Positions 16,856 to 27,063 of a DNA stretch of 60,502 nucleotides are shown piece by piece. Origin of the DNA: Bradyrhizobium viridifuturi (GTDB lineage Bacteria > Pseudomonadota > Alphaproteobacteria > Rhizobiales > Xanthobacteraceae); contig NZ_LGTB01000053.1 in assembly GCF_001238275.1 (NCBI RefSeq), positions 1 to 60,502 on the forward strand, given 5' to 3'. The notes beneath the pieces were generated by a model. It was not told the origin of the DNA and searched no databases. It worked only from the letters and a program-made list of their open reading frames with translations. The position numbers were made by a program, and so were the translations under genes. How positions within the stretch are numbered: the stretch's first letter is position 1; each line of letters starts with the position of its first letter.

Positions 16856-18067
16856 TTAACCGACTAGCTGCGTGACCGAGAGCAGCGCCGTCATGACCGA
16901 GACGATCAGCCCGCCGACGACGGTGCTGATCGTGATGATCGCCAGCGGACCGACGATGCCGACGACACGATCCAGGCTGCGCTGCAATTTAGCTTCGTAG
17001 AATTCCGCCACCCGCCCGGCCAGCGCCGGCAGCTGCCCGGTCTCTTCGCCGAGCCGCAGCATGCGCACCGCCATCGGCGGCAGGCTGTCCGCCACCGCGA
17101 GTGCTTCGGACAATTTGCCGCCATGGCGGACGCGGTCCGCGGCGGCGGTCCAGTTCGCCTCGCTCCCGGTCACTGCCATGATGTCGACGAGGATGCGCAG
17201 CGCGGCCGTGAGGTTGACGCCGCTGCCGAGCAGGACGCCCAGATTGCGGCAGAACAGGCTGGCGCGATAGAACTGGAACGCGCTGCTGATGCCCGGCACC
17301 CGCGAAATGCCGTTGACCAGCGCAGCGCGCACCCGCGCCTGTCGCAGCAGCCACCATGCGAGCGCAATCGTCGCCGCGCTGATCAGGCTTGCCGCTGTGG
17401 CGTTGGCGCGCAGGAAATCCGACAGCGCGATGAAGCTGGCGAGCGCCGTGTCCGAATTGCCGCCGAAATCACCGAGCACGGTCGAGAACTGCGGCAGCAC
17501 GAACAGCAGGAAGAACAGCATCACGCCGGATGCCGCAACCAGCACGAAGGCCGGATACTGCATGGCGTCGGTCAGCTTGCGCCGCATCTGCTCGGACCGC
17601 GCGCGCTCGGTGCCCAGCATCTCCAGCACGGAATCGAGCGTGCCGGAGATTTCGCCGACCCGCACCAGCGCGATGTACATCGGCTGGAACAAGGTCGGAT
17701 GGTCGGCGACTGCATCGGCGAAGCTCTCGCCGGTAAGCAGCGCTGCGCGGATCTTGGCGACCACCGGGCGCATCCGCCCGACATCGGCATCGCCGGACAG
17801 GAGCTCCAGCGCATCGTCGAGACGCGCGCCGGCTTTCAGCAGCAGCGCAAGGTCGCGCGTGAATGTGGTGACCTCGGCGGCACTCGGCCCGCCGAACAGG
17901 CTACGGCCGCCGCCGGCGCTTGATGCGCGCTTGTCCTCGGTGGTCTCGATCGGCAGCAGCTTGAGATATTCGATCCGTCGCGCCACCTCGGCCGCGGTCG
18001 GCGCCGAGATCGTGCCGTTCACGATCTCGCCAGCCTGGGTCAGAGCGCGATAGCGATAGTTCGGCAC
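16856..18067 (-). CDS. gspF: Type II secretion inner membrane platform protein GspF
   Basis: 403 residues from a GTG at 18067, four bases after the gspE stop; this yields the standard opening PNYRYRALTQAGEIVNG. A TTG at 18088 would add seven residues. Two GspF cytoplasmic helical domains (about residues 65-190 and 265-390) carry the repeated motifs FTRDLALLLKAG...L and FCRNLGVLLGSGVNL..AL. Three transmembrane helices are visible near 165-190, 215-235 and at the C-terminus (LAIITISTVVGGLIVSVM). It is the core of the assembly platform. Confidence 0.9.
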   Translation of the reverse strand: MPNYRYRALTQAGEIVNGTISAPTAAEVARRIEYLKLLPIETTEDKRASSAGGGRSLFGGPSAAEVTTFTRDLALLLKAGARLDDALELLSGDADVGRMRPVVAKIRAALLTGESFADAVADHPTLFQPMYIALVRVGEISGTLDSVLEMLGTERARSEQMRRKLTDAMQYPAFVLVAASGVMLFFLLFVLPQFSTVLGDFGGNSDTALASFIALSDFLRANATAASLISAATIALAWWLLRQARVRAALVNGISRVPGISSAFQFYRASLFCRNLGVLLGSGVNLTAALRILVDIMAVTGSEANWTAAADRVRHGGKLSEALAVADSLPPMAVRMLRLGEETGQLPALAGRVAEFYEAKLQRSLDRVVGIVGPLAIITISTVVGGLIVSVMTALLSVTQLVG

Positions 18068-18071
18068 GGCG

Positions 18072-19748
18072 TCACCGCACCGTTGCAACGCGGAGGATCT
18101 CGGCGGGCGAGGTCAATCCGGCGCGGCATTTGGCGACCCCGTCATCGAGCATCGTGGTCATGCCCGCGCGGATCGCCATCGTATCGATCTTCAGCCCGTC
18201 GGTTCGCTCTCCGATCAGTTCACGCAGTTCATTGGACAGTTCGAGCAGTTCGAACACGCCGAGGCGGCCGCGATAGCCGGTGCCGCCGCAGCGTTCGCAG
18301 CCGCATGGCTCCTGAATGATCTCGTCGGCCTTAAAGCCGAGCGCGGCGAGCCGCGGATCCTCGGTGAAATCGGCCGATGCCAGCGGCCGCGCCGCCTTGC
18401 AGCGCTCGCACAATTGCCGGACCAGCCGCTGCGCGATCACGCCGCGCAGCACCGAACGCAGCAGATAGCCTTCGACCCCGAGGTCGAGCAGCCGCGGCAC
18501 CGCGGCCGCCGCGGTCTCGGTGTGCAGCGTCGTCAGCACCAGATGCCCGGTCAGCGCCGCATGCACCGCGACGTGGGCGGTCTCCGTGTCGCGGATTTCA
18601 CCGACCATGATCACGTCAGGGTCCTGGCGAACGAAGGAGCGCAGCGCGGTGGCGAAGGTCAGGCCGATCGCCGGCTTGATCTGGGACTGGTTGACGCCGG
18701 GAAGCTCGTATTCGACCGGATCTTCGATCGTGAGGATCTTGCGGCTCGGCTCATTGAGGATCGACAGGATCGTCGCCAAGGTCGTGGTCTTGCCGCTGCC
18801 GGTCGGCCCGGTGATCACGATCATGCCGTGCGGCAGCTTCAGGAGCCGCCGCAGCTTGATCTCGTCGGGCTCCGAGAAGCCGAGCTTTTCGACCACCAAC
18901 AGACCGCGATCCTTGGGCAGGATGCGGATGACGGCGGATTCGCCGTGCTGCGTTGGCATGATCGCGACGCGGATATCGATGTCGGTACGCCCGGCTCGCA
19001 GCCGCGCCGCACCGTCCTGCGGCAGGCGCCGCTCGGCGATATTGAGATTGGCGATGATCTTGATGCGGGAGACCACCGCCTGCGGCAGCACGCCCGAGAG
19101 CGCCGCAACCGGCCGTAGCAGACCATCGATGCGCAAGCGGACCATGAGTCCGGCGGAGAACGGCTCGATATGGATGTCGCTGGCGCGAAGCTCGACCGCC
19201 TTCTCGATCAGATCGTTGACCGCGCGCACCACCGGGGCGCCGCTGGCAAGATCGCGCAGGCTCTCGATGTCGTCTTCCCGGGGCAGCGCCGCCGTTGTAT
19301 CGGCGGTCTCAGCCTCCTCGGCGCTGGAGGCGTTGTTCAGCGCGATGGCGACGTCCTCCGACGAGGCCACCTTCACATTGATGTCGGCGCCGAGCACGAT
19401 CTGCGCCGCGCGCAGCGTCGCCTGGTCGGTCGGGTCGACCACCGCGAGCACGGTGCCACCATCGACCGCACGGCACGGATAGACCATGGTCTCGCGCAGG
19501 AACCGCGGCGAGAACGAGCCAACCAGCGGTTCGGCCGAGGTCATATCCTGGAGCGTCAGGCGGCCAAGCGCAAAGAAGCGCGCGGCTTCGTCGGCGAACT
19601 CGGTCGGTGAGAGACTTGTGATCTCCCACAGTTTCAATTGCCTGACGTCGGCGCCCGGCCCGGTCCGGTCGGACGCTCCGTCGGTCGGCGTCAGGTAATT
19701 GTTCTGACGGAGATAATCCACGAACCGAACGGACAGGTCGTTGGCCAT
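18072..19748 (-). CDS. gspE: Type II secretion ATPase GspE
   Basis: 558 residues. N-terminal GspL-binding domains are followed by the ATPase core. Walker A is GPTGSGKT at residues 314-321, the Asp box includes TIEDPVEYELPG, Walker B lies in DVIMVGEIRD, and the His box is LTGHLVLTTLHT. Near the C-terminus two CxxC pairs (CERCK and CERCGGTGYRGR) form the zinc finger of GspE/PilB proteins. It powers pseudopilus assembly from the cytoplasm. First gene of the minus-strand gsp operon; all downstream gsp genes overlap or nearly touch. Confidence 0.94.
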   Translation of the reverse strand: MANDLSVRFVDYLRQNNYLTPTDGASDRTGPGADVRQLKLWEITSLSPTEFADEAARFFALGRLTLQDMTSAEPLVGSFSPRFLRETMVYPCRAVDGGTVLAVVDPTDQATLRAAQIVLGADINVKVASSEDVAIALNNASSAEEAETADTTAALPREDDIESLRDLASGAPVVRAVNDLIEKAVELRASDIHIEPFSAGLMVRLRIDGLLRPVAALSGVLPQAVVSRIKIIANLNIAERRLPQDGAARLRAGRTDIDIRVAIMPTQHGESAVIRILPKDRGLLVVEKLGFSEPDEIKLRRLLKLPHGMIVITGPTGSGKTTTLATILSILNEPSRKILTIEDPVEYELPGVNQSQIKPAIGLTFATALRSFVRQDPDVIMVGEIRDTETAHVAVHAALTGHLVLTTLHTETAAAAVPRLLDLGVEGYLLRSVLRGVIAQRLVRQLCERCKAARPLASADFTEDPRLAALGFKADEIIQEPCGCERCGGTGYRGRLGVFELLELSNELRELIGERTDGLKIDTMAIRAGMTTMLDDGVAKCRAGLTSPAEILRVATVR

Positions 19749-20081
19749 TCTCGATATCCCGCCACACTATCCCGGATCAGTTCGTGCCAAGGCCGCTGCG
19801 TGCGGTCGCGTTCGGCTCCCGGCAATTCTGCGGTTATCGATCCGAAGTGTGACAGCTGTGCGAAGTCACATCGTTCGCCGCGCTCAAGAAGCCTTGACGT
19901 GGCTTCGCGGACACGGCGGGGCATCGACTGCACAGATTTGGTGCGATGCGCTGGGCAGGTCGCGAACGACAATCATGTAACCAATTTATTTCTGTCATGT
20001 TCGATCGCTAAGAGTCCTCCCGGGGTAGGACCGATCGTCGCAAGCAATCGAAATCTCAGTTAGTCAGACCGAAGGGCCTTC
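19749..20081. promoter_or_regulatory. Divergent promoter region between gspE and gspD, with an inverted repeat
   Basis: This 333-bp region must drive both halves of the secretion locus. TGTGAC (19848-19853) and GTCACA (19865-19870) form an inverted repeat with an 11-base spacer, a spacing compatible with a dimeric regulator. No clear sigma-70 hexamers are visible to me. The same CTGTCAC/GTGACAG core occurs upstream of the di-haem and imelysin genes. Confidence 0.35.
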
Positions 20082-22456
20082 ATGCAACGCGTAGGCACAG
20101 TGGGCCGCTGCCCGACGATCCGTGGCGGCCTCGCAGCCATTTTTGCCTTGACGTCATTGGGTTTGCTGGCGTCCTGCAATTCCGCAACGGTCGGCGAGAG
20201 CGTCGACGCGTCCCAGCTCGACGTCACCGACAAGGTGCGCTCGCTGGATCTGACGCAGCGCCAGCCGGCGCCGGCGAACGCGCTGGCGGCCACGAGCGGC
20301 AGCCAGGGCGGCAGCGTGCGCGCGGCGATGTATGACGGAAGCGAAGTGACGGCGCTTGCGGATGCGCGGCCGCAGCCGGCCTCGAACGGCAACGGCTTCG
20401 ACCTGAACTTCGAGAGCACGCCGGTGGCGACCGTCGCCAAGGTCGTGCTCGGCGACATCCTGCATGTCGGTTACACCATCGACCCGAGGGTGCAGGGCAC
20501 GGTGAGCCTGGTGTCGGTTCGACCGGTGCCGAAATCCGACATGGTCTTCGTGCTTGAAAACGCGCTCCGCCTGAGCGGCGTCGTGCTGCTCAAGGATACG
20601 TCGGGCTACCGCCTGACGCCGCTCGGCGACGCCGTCGGCGGCGGCCGCGTCGATGCCGCGGCAGCCAATCCCGAGCCGGCTTCGGCATCTCGGTGGTCCC
20701 GTTGCAATATGTGTCGGCCCAGACACTGCTGAAGCTGACCGACAGCTTCGCCACCCGGGCCGGCTCGGTTCGTGCCGACACGTCGCGCAACCTGCTGCTG
20801 ATCCAGGGCACCGGCGCCGAGCGCCGCACCGCCGTCGACACCGTGCTCAGCTTCGACGTCGACTGGATGCGCGGCCAGTCCGTCGGCATCTTCCCGATCT
20901 CGAGCGGGTCGCCCGCCCCGGTCATTGCCGAGTTGGAGAAGATCGTCGATTCCGGCGAGAACGGCCTCAGCCAGAACGTCATCAAGTTCATGCCGATCCA
21001 GCGCCTCAACGCGGTGCTGGTGGTGACCAAGAAGCCGGAGATGCTGCACACGGCTGCGACCTGGATCAAGCGCCTCGATCGCAACGACACCGCACGCACC
21101 TCGGTCCATGTCTACCGCGTCAAATACGGCGATGCGCGCCAGATCGCGCGGGTTCTGACCGACATGTTCCTCGGCGGTTCCTCCGGCAATTTGCTCGACA
21201 GCGCCGACAGCCAGCTCGCGCCCGGCTCCGGCACCTCGTCGACGTCGAGCGTCGCCGACCGCCTGTCGCTCAACAACAACAACGGCGCGAATTCGGGTAT
21301 GAACGGCTTCGCGTCGCGCGGCACCTCGGGGACGGGCCAGGGCCTCGGCCAAGGATTTGGCGCCGGCGGGCAAGCGAACAATCCCAACAATCAAGGCCAG
21401 GGTAACAATGCCGCGCTGGATGCCGGGCGCGGCGCGTCGGGCTCCGGCAACGGCCAGCCCGTCATGCAGGACGTGCGGATCACGCCCGATGTCGTGAACA
21501 ACAATCTCCTGATCTATGCCGACCAGGCCAACTATCGCATCATCGAGGCGACGCTGGTGCAGATCGACGAGCCGCAGCTCCAGGTCGCGATCGACGCGAC
21601 GATCGCCGAGGTCACGCTCAACAACACCCTGTCCTATGGCGTGCAGACCTATCTCACCAGCCGGAGCCTGGGCCTGAAGCCGAACATGGGCTCGTTCACG
21701 GGCACCCAGGCCACCACGGCGCCCGCGACCACCACGGACGCAACCACCGGCGTCGCCACCGTCGCCGGCTCGGTCACCAACGCCTTCATCAACCGGGCCT
21801 TCCCGGGCTTCAACTTCCTGGTCGGGTCCGAGACGCAGCCGAGCCTCATCCTGGATGCGTTGCATGCCGTCACCAGCGTCAAGGTGCTCTCCAATCCATC
21901 GCTGGTCGTGATCAACAACCAGGTCGCGACCTTGCAGGTCGGCGACGTCGTCCCGGTGTCGACCGGCAGCGCCACGGTGCTGACCACCAGCAACACGGTG
22001 GTCAACACCATCGACTATCGCAACACCGGCATCATCCTGAAGGTCTCGCCGCGTGTCAGCGTCAACGGCACGGTGCGACTCGATATCGAGCAGGAGATCA
22101 GCAACGTTCCGCAGAGCAGCACGGTAAACCTGACGCCGACCGTGTCTGAGCGGCGGGTCAAGAGCCAGATTTCGGTCGCCAACGGCCAGACCGTGCTGCT
22201 GGCGGGCCTGATCAGCGAACAGCAGAGCGGCGCCCGCAACGCGCTTCCGGTGCTTGACCAGATCCCCGGTCTCGGCGATGCCTTCGGGCATCAGAGCAAT
22301 GGCACCCAGCGCACCGAGCTGATCATCTTCATCCGCCCGCAGATCATCCGCAACGGTTCCGACGCCCAGACCGTGGCCGAAGAGCTGCGATCGAAGCTGC
22401 GCGGCAGCATCGCCACGACAACGACCAATGCGCCGATCACCACCAGCTATCACTGA
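20082..22456 (+). pseudogene. gspD: Type II secretion outer membrane secretin GspD, interrupted by one apparent missing base
   Basis: Restoring one base near 20679 gives a 791-residue protein. The N-terminal frame (from ATG 20082) carries a lipoprotein-like signal (LTSLGLLASC) and the N0 domain (FDLNFESTPVATVAKVVLGDILHVGYTIDP), a standard GspD opening. After ...NPEP the reading passes to the other frame as GFGISVVPLQYVSAQ, then N1-N3 domains, each with the VHVYRVKYGDA type of motif. A long Gly/Asn/Ser linker follows inside N3. The secretin core comes next: AIIEV-like VAIDATIAEVTL, VLSNPSLVVINNQ and VPVSTGSATV, ending in ELIIFIRPQIIRNG. Both halves are well conserved. Similar one-base breaks elsewhere in the window point to sequence error. 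Confidence 0.85.
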
Positions 22457-22463
22457 GCCGGGC

Positions 22464-23006
22464 ATGCGCGCACGCAGCCTTTTCACATCGCGCAAGTCGC
22501 TCTGCGCCTCGCTTGCTGTCGCGCTTTGGGCGGTGACCGCGTCAGCCGCGAGCGCCGACGGCGTCGCGCGCGGCGCAGCCGCCTTCCATCGCGGCGATTA
22601 TGTCAGGGCCGCTCAGGAGCTTGCGCCGGCTGCCGAGCGCGGCAACCCGAGAGCGCTCGGCATGCTCGGCTTCATGTATGAGCACGGCTTCGGCGTACCG
22701 CAGGCCTACGCCGCTGCCGCCGATCTCTATTATCGCGGCGCCGTGCAGGGGGACCCGTTCGCGCAAGCCCAGCTCGGCCTGATCTACGACAAGGGCCACG
22801 GCGTCCCGACCGATTTTGTGCTGGCCTACAAATGGCTCAATCTCGCAGCGGCCCGCACCGGTGGGCGGCAGCGTGACGTCTATCTCAGGTTCCGCGACGC
22901 CGTCGCATCGAAGCTCTCGACCTATGAGATCATTGCCGGCCAGCGGTTTGCATTGGAATGGGTCCCGGACCGGCCGGCGCCGGACGTGCACCTGACGGTC
23001 AAGTAA
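22464..23006 (+). CDS. Secreted Sel1-repeat protein following gspD
   Basis: 180 residues with a signal peptide (SLCASLAVALWAVTASAASA). Two Sel1/TPR-like repeats are visible: ALGMLGFMYEHGFGV and AQAQLGLIYDKGHGV, followed by the half repeat FVLAYKWLNLAAA. The start lies 7 bp after the gspD stop, so the two are almost surely one transcript. Sel1 proteins usually mediate protein contacts. In this position it may act as a periplasmic pilotin-like or assembly partner of the secretin, but it lacks a lipobox, so this is only inference. Confidence 0.82.
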   Translation: MRARSLFTSRKSLCASLAVALWAVTASAASADGVARGAAAFHRGDYVRAAQELAPAAERGNPRALGMLGFMYEHGFGVPQAYAAAADLYYRGAVQGDPFAQAQLGLIYDKGHGVPTDFVLAYKWLNLAAARTGGRQRDVYLRFRDAVASKLSTYEIIAGQRFALEWVPDRPAPDVHLTVK

Positions 23007-23110
23007 TCACCGATCGCAAGCCCGCACTGCGCGCGAGCCGTTGCGCTGCTGCGACAGCGAGATTTGCATCGCGCTGTCGCTCCTCCCGCCTGCGATCCCG
23101 CTCCCTGCCG

Positions 23111-24664
23111 TCACCTGCCGGACGAGCCCGCCGCATCGCCGAGCCCGATGACCTGGAAGGCGCTGTTCTCGTTATAGGTCTGCTTCTCACGACGCTTGCG
23201 CTTCTGCTCCGGCCGCATCTTCCGCCGCAGCCGGCGCCATCCGATCACGATACCGCTGATCGAGACGACCGTGCCGACCACGGACAGCAGCCACACCACG
23301 ACGTCGCGCGCCGGCCAGATGCGCAGCAGCAACGGGACGTCGAGGCTATGCAGCGCGTTGAACAGCCAGCGATAGGATCGGCGGCTGTCATCGCTGCGGT
23401 CGAGGATCTCGGCGGTGGCCGGAGAGATGTGCAACCAGGTGTGGGCCGGATCATCGAAGCCGATCCGCAGCACCGGAAGCTCGCGCTGATGGTGCAGCGT
23501 GTACCAATAGGCATCCGGCTCATCGAGCTGATGCGCCGATGTCATCGCAGCGCCCGGCATCGCGCGTCGGGCCGCCCCGATGATCTCGTCACGCGAGAGA
23601 GCCGCGGGCGCGCCGGTCGCGGGATCGGCGAGGCTGCGACGGCCGTTGCCGTCGTCGAGCAGCATCAGAGCGCGTCCGCCGATCCAGACGAAGCGTGCCT
23701 CCACCGCCGGTATCGGCGGCGACTGCAAGCGCGCGACGATATCGGGCGTATCGTGGCCGCTGTAACCGACCGCGATCTCGCACGTGAGGCCGCGCCCGGC
23801 GAACGCGCCGCCGGGATTGAGCGACAGCCAGCCGCTGAACATCCAGGTGAGGACGAAGATGCCGCCGACGAGGCCGGCGATATGATGCCAGGCCATCCAG
23901 CCGCGATAGGGCGAGACGGCGCCATCAGCGTAACGGCGCGTCAGCCGCAGGCGGAGGATGCCGATCCAGAAGCCGGTGACGGCAACCACCAGACACACGC
24001 CCGAGATCCACAGCACCACATCCCGCCACAACGGCCCGTCCTTGCGCAGCACCGTCGGATAGATCCAGTGCGGGATCGAGCCGAGCCAGTTCCAGACCCG
24101 TTCCCGCCGCGTGGTGTCGAGCGCGATCTCGCCGCTGCGCGAGGAGAGATAGAGTTCGGTGCCGTCGGCATCACCGAGGCCGATCAGATAGAGCGGCCGC
24201 AGCGGATCGAACCGCGCGGTGACCGACCATTGATCGCGCGTCACGGTGTCGAGCAGCTGCGGCTGCACCGCGTGCGAATGATGGCGGGCGACGGCGAGCG
24301 CCTGATCGGCCGTGATGCCGTCGATGATGCGGCCATCGATCGCCGAAATGGTGACGGCGGCGCCGTTCCAGCCGATCACGCGATAGACCGGCGTATCATC
24401 CATCATCGCGAGGCGCAGGTCGCGCGGATAAAGCTCCGCGCCCGCAATCGCCATCGCGCGATCCGGTGAGATCTGCACCTTGTTCCAGAGAAGGACCGGG
24501 AGCGCAGCGAGGCGCTCGCCGTCGGTGAGGCGCGGAAACGCCACGTACATCATGACGAGGCCGGAGATGAACCACATCGCGAACAGGAGGCACGTCGCGA
24601 TGCCGATCCAGCGATGGACGACATAGAGCCATCGCCGCGCTCGCCGGATCAGAGCCTTGCGCAT
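23111..24664 (-). CDS. PepSY-associated membrane protein (FegB/PiuB-like)
   Basis: 517 residues. The start at 24664 lies two bases after the upstream TonB receptor stop. Four main transmembrane segments are visible: residues ~15-42 (IATCLLFAMWFISGLVMMYVAF-type, after the typical RRWLYVVHRWIG), ~210-230, ~255-280 (HHIAGLVGGIFVLTWMFSGWL) and ~465-490. PepSY-like periplasmic domains lie between. This is the layout of inner-membrane proteins coupled to siderophore receptors, such as FegB beside FegA in Bradyrhizobium. They are thought to reduce or release the metal from the imported chelate. The pairing with the receptor is strong; the ligand is open because the operon follows a cobalamin riboswitch. 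Confidence 0.85.
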   Translation of the reverse strand: MRKALIRRARRWLYVVHRWIGIATCLLFAMWFISGLVMMYVAFPRLTDGERLAALPVLLWNKVQISPDRAMAIAGAELYPRDLRLAMMDDTPVYRVIGWNGAAVTISAIDGRIIDGITADQALAVARHHSHAVQPQLLDTVTRDQWSVTARFDPLRPLYLIGLGDADGTELYLSSRSGEIALDTTRRERVWNWLGSIPHWIYPTVLRKDGPLWRDVVLWISGVCLVVAVTGFWIGILRLRLTRRYADGAVSPYRGWMAWHHIAGLVGGIFVLTWMFSGWLSLNPGGAFAGRGLTCEIAVGYSGHDTPDIVARLQSPPIPAVEARFVWIGGRALMLLDDGNGRRSLADPATGAPAALSRDEIIGAARRAMPGAAMTSAHQLDEPDAYWYTLHHQRELPVLRIGFDDPAHTWLHISPATAEILDRSDDSRRSYRWLFNALHSLDVPLLLRIWPARDVVVWLLSVVGTVVSISGIVIGWRRLRRKMRPEQKRKRREKQTYNENSAFQVIGLGDAAGSSGR

Positions 24665-24666
24665 CG

Positions 24667-26946
24667 TCAAAACTTCACGTTGAGGGAAAGTTCCGCGGTG
24701 CGCGGCATACCGAGCAGCCACTGCCCCGTGCCGTTCGAGGTCACCGCGTAGACCTTGTCGAACAGATTGTAGACCCGGAACGCGACCGTGGTGCGATCAT
24801 CCGGCTTCCACTTGATGCCGCCATTGACCACATTGTAGCCCGGCCGCAACTGGGTGTTGGCGAGATCGGAGTACATCGCGCCGACGATCTGCACGCCGCC
24901 ATAGGCAGACCAGTTCGGTGCGAAATCCCAGGTCAGCCAGACGTTCGAGACCTGCTGCGGCACGTTGACCGGAACATTGCCGCTGTAGCTGACGATCTTG
25001 CCGCCGACCACCTGGCTGTTGTTGTCATATCGGGCGCGCAACAGCGCCAGATTGGCGTCGATGCGCCAACCGTAATCCAGCGCAAGCCCGACCGACGCCT
25101 CGACCCCGCGGGAAGATTGCTGGCCGATCTGCAGCGCCAGGCCGGTGCCGGGATTGGCCGGATCAGGAATTGTCAGCCCGGTCTTGACGATATCGTAGCC
25201 CGCCAGCGTCCACTCGCCGCGGCCGCCCCAGAACGACTGCTTGACCCCGATCTCGGTCTGCTTGCCGGTCGCGAGCTGGAAGGTCTTCTGCGAGGTCGAC
25301 AGTGAGATCAGATTGCTGACCGGATCGACGCCGACCGCGTACTGACCATAGAACGCGAGGTTCTTGATCGGCTCGTAAACGAGGCCGGTGCGCCAGCTCG
25401 TTCCCGACAGCGTGGTCTCAAAGCTGTTTGACGGCGTCTTGTAATCGGTGCGATCGACCTCCGGACGATCGTACCTGACGCCGGTGACAACAGACAATTG
25501 ATCGGTCAGCGACAGCCGATCCTCTGCGAACAGCGCGTATTGATTGACGATCGCGTTGAAGCCCGGCGTGGTCGCCGTGGTCGTCGCGACGAACGACCCT
25601 GGATCGGACACGTAAGGGTTGACCGACGACGCGCCGCCATAGGGCGAGTTGTTGGTGTGGGTGAAATCGATCCGGTTGACGTCGAACCCGGCAACGAACT
25701 GGTTCGCAAGGCCGAACACGTGACCGCTGAAGGTCGTATCCATCCGGTTGCCGAGCTGCTTCTGGTCGTGGAAGATCTCGATATAGCTGGAGCGATCGAT
25801 CAGCTGGGTCTTCGGATTGAAGGTGTAGTTTTCGATGTCGCGCCAGTGCCGCTCGCTGGTCAGATAGTAGAGCGTGTTGTTGACCTTGATGCCGTCGGCG
25901 ACGTCCCACTCGGTCTTGAACTGGGTCCAGCTGTCCTGGTAGCGGATCGCGCTGTCGGATGCGTTGTAGCTCTTGAAGCGCAGCGCGTCCTGGATCGCGC
26001 CGTTGATCAGTGGCGTGCCGAAGTAGCGCGACGGGCTGCGATCGCCATAGTCCTCGGACAGCGTAAAGGCGAGATTGTCCGACGCCTGCACGCGCACGGC
26101 CGCGGAGACCACTGCATTCGAGGTCTTGTCCCGATCGACCCAGCCGTCCGACATGTTGCCGGTGGCGTTGATGCGGTACGACACATTGGGATTGATCGGA
26201 CCGGTGCTATCCACCGACAGCCGCCGCGTCATGTTGCTGTCGAGCGAGACCTCGGCCTCGTTGTACGGCGTGGCTAACGGCTTCTTCGGGATCACGTTGA
26301 TGACGCCGCCGATCGCACCTTCGCCGTACAGCACCGAGGCCGGGCCGCGCAGCACCTCGATGCGCTGCGTCGACCAGGTGTCGTAAGGGAACGTCAGCGT
26401 GCCGGAGCCGATATAGAAGCGCGTGCCGTCGTACAGCGTCATCACCGAGTTGCTGCCGGCAAAACCGCGGGTGCTGAACGACAGACCGCCATTGCCGGGC
26501 GCCGGCGTTGCGATGAAGCCGGCCGCATTCTGGGTGACGGCATCGAGCACATTGTGCTGGCCGCGTTCGGCGATGGTCTGCGCCGTGATGATCTCGACGC
26601 TGGCCGGCGTCTGCAGCGGCGTCAGATTGAGGCGGCTGCCGGTGCCGGCCTGCGTCGTTGCATTGAGTGTCGGTGATGCCGGCCCTGATGCGCCTGACGC
26701 TGCGGCACGCGGCGCGCCGCCGGCTGCGGCGACCGTCGCCGATCTGGCGCGTCGCGGCGCCGCCGCGCTGTTGCTGCTTCGCGCAGCGGGTTTGGGCTTT
26801 GCGGATGCCGAGGGGGCGACTTCGATCGGATCGAGCGTGGTGGGTGGAGCTGTTTGTGCCGAAGCCTCAGCCGGCAGCAGCAACGATGGCAGGGAGCAGA
26901 CGAGACCGAGGCGCCAGTTGCGCGCAACGGAGGGAGACGAGGACAT
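24667..26946 (-). CDS. TonB-dependent outer membrane receptor (siderophore-receptor type), under a cobalamin riboswitch
   Basis: 759 residues from the ATG at 26946, followed by a signal peptide (LGLVCSLPSLLLPAEASAQ). A Pro/Ala/Ser-rich linker with SAKPKPAARS precedes the plug. The plug is clear: TPASVEIITAQTIAERG, GGLSFSTRGFAGSN, IEVLRGPASVLYGEGAIGGVINVIPKKP. The beta-barrel ends with the usual C-terminal aromatic (LSLNVKF). By barrel and plug it reads as a ferric-siderophore (FhuA/FpvA-like) receptor. However, a B12 riboswitch lies just upstream, which in other bacteria marks cobalamin or cobalt-chelate receptors. Downstream PepSY gene starts two bases after the stop. The ribosome site before the start is weak. 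Confidence 0.88.
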   Translation of the reverse strand: MSSSPSVARNWRLGLVCSLPSLLLPAEASAQTAPPTTLDPIEVAPSASAKPKPAARSSNSAAAPRRARSATVAAAGGAPRAAASGASGPASPTLNATTQAGTGSRLNLTPLQTPASVEIITAQTIAERGQHNVLDAVTQNAAGFIATPAPGNGGLSFSTRGFAGSNSVMTLYDGTRFYIGSGTLTFPYDTWSTQRIEVLRGPASVLYGEGAIGGVINVIPKKPLATPYNEAEVSLDSNMTRRLSVDSTGPINPNVSYRINATGNMSDGWVDRDKTSNAVVSAAVRVQASDNLAFTLSEDYGDRSPSRYFGTPLINGAIQDALRFKSYNASDSAIRYQDSWTQFKTEWDVADGIKVNNTLYYLTSERHWRDIENYTFNPKTQLIDRSSYIEIFHDQKQLGNRMDTTFSGHVFGLANQFVAGFDVNRIDFTHTNNSPYGGASSVNPYVSDPGSFVATTTATTPGFNAIVNQYALFAEDRLSLTDQLSVVTGVRYDRPEVDRTDYKTPSNSFETTLSGTSWRTGLVYEPIKNLAFYGQYAVGVDPVSNLISLSTSQKTFQLATGKQTEIGVKQSFWGGRGEWTLAGYDIVKTGLTIPDPANPGTGLALQIGQQSSRGVEASVGLALDYGWRIDANLALLRARYDNNSQVVGGKIVSYSGNVPVNVPQQVSNVWLTWDFAPNWSAYGGVQIVGAMYSDLANTQLRPGYNVVNGGIKWKPDDRTTVAFRVYNLFDKVYAVTSNGTGQWLLGMPRTAELSLNVKF

Positions 26947-27063
26947 GAAACGACTCGCGGTAACGTGGCACGTCACCGCGAACGCGGACTGGCGCATTGC
27001 CCAAAAGGCAGTGCTCCGATCCCACCAGGACGCCCCCGCCCGATGTGCTCGCGTGTGACCACG

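Noticed and set aside
20082..22456. Two separate genes instead of one gspD
   Set aside because: N0 and N1-core pieces belong to one secretin; the second piece lacks its own start signal, and joining needs one base only.
20606..22495. Minus-strand frame of about 629 codons across gspD
   Set aside because: Shadow of the secretin gene; no start signal or domain.
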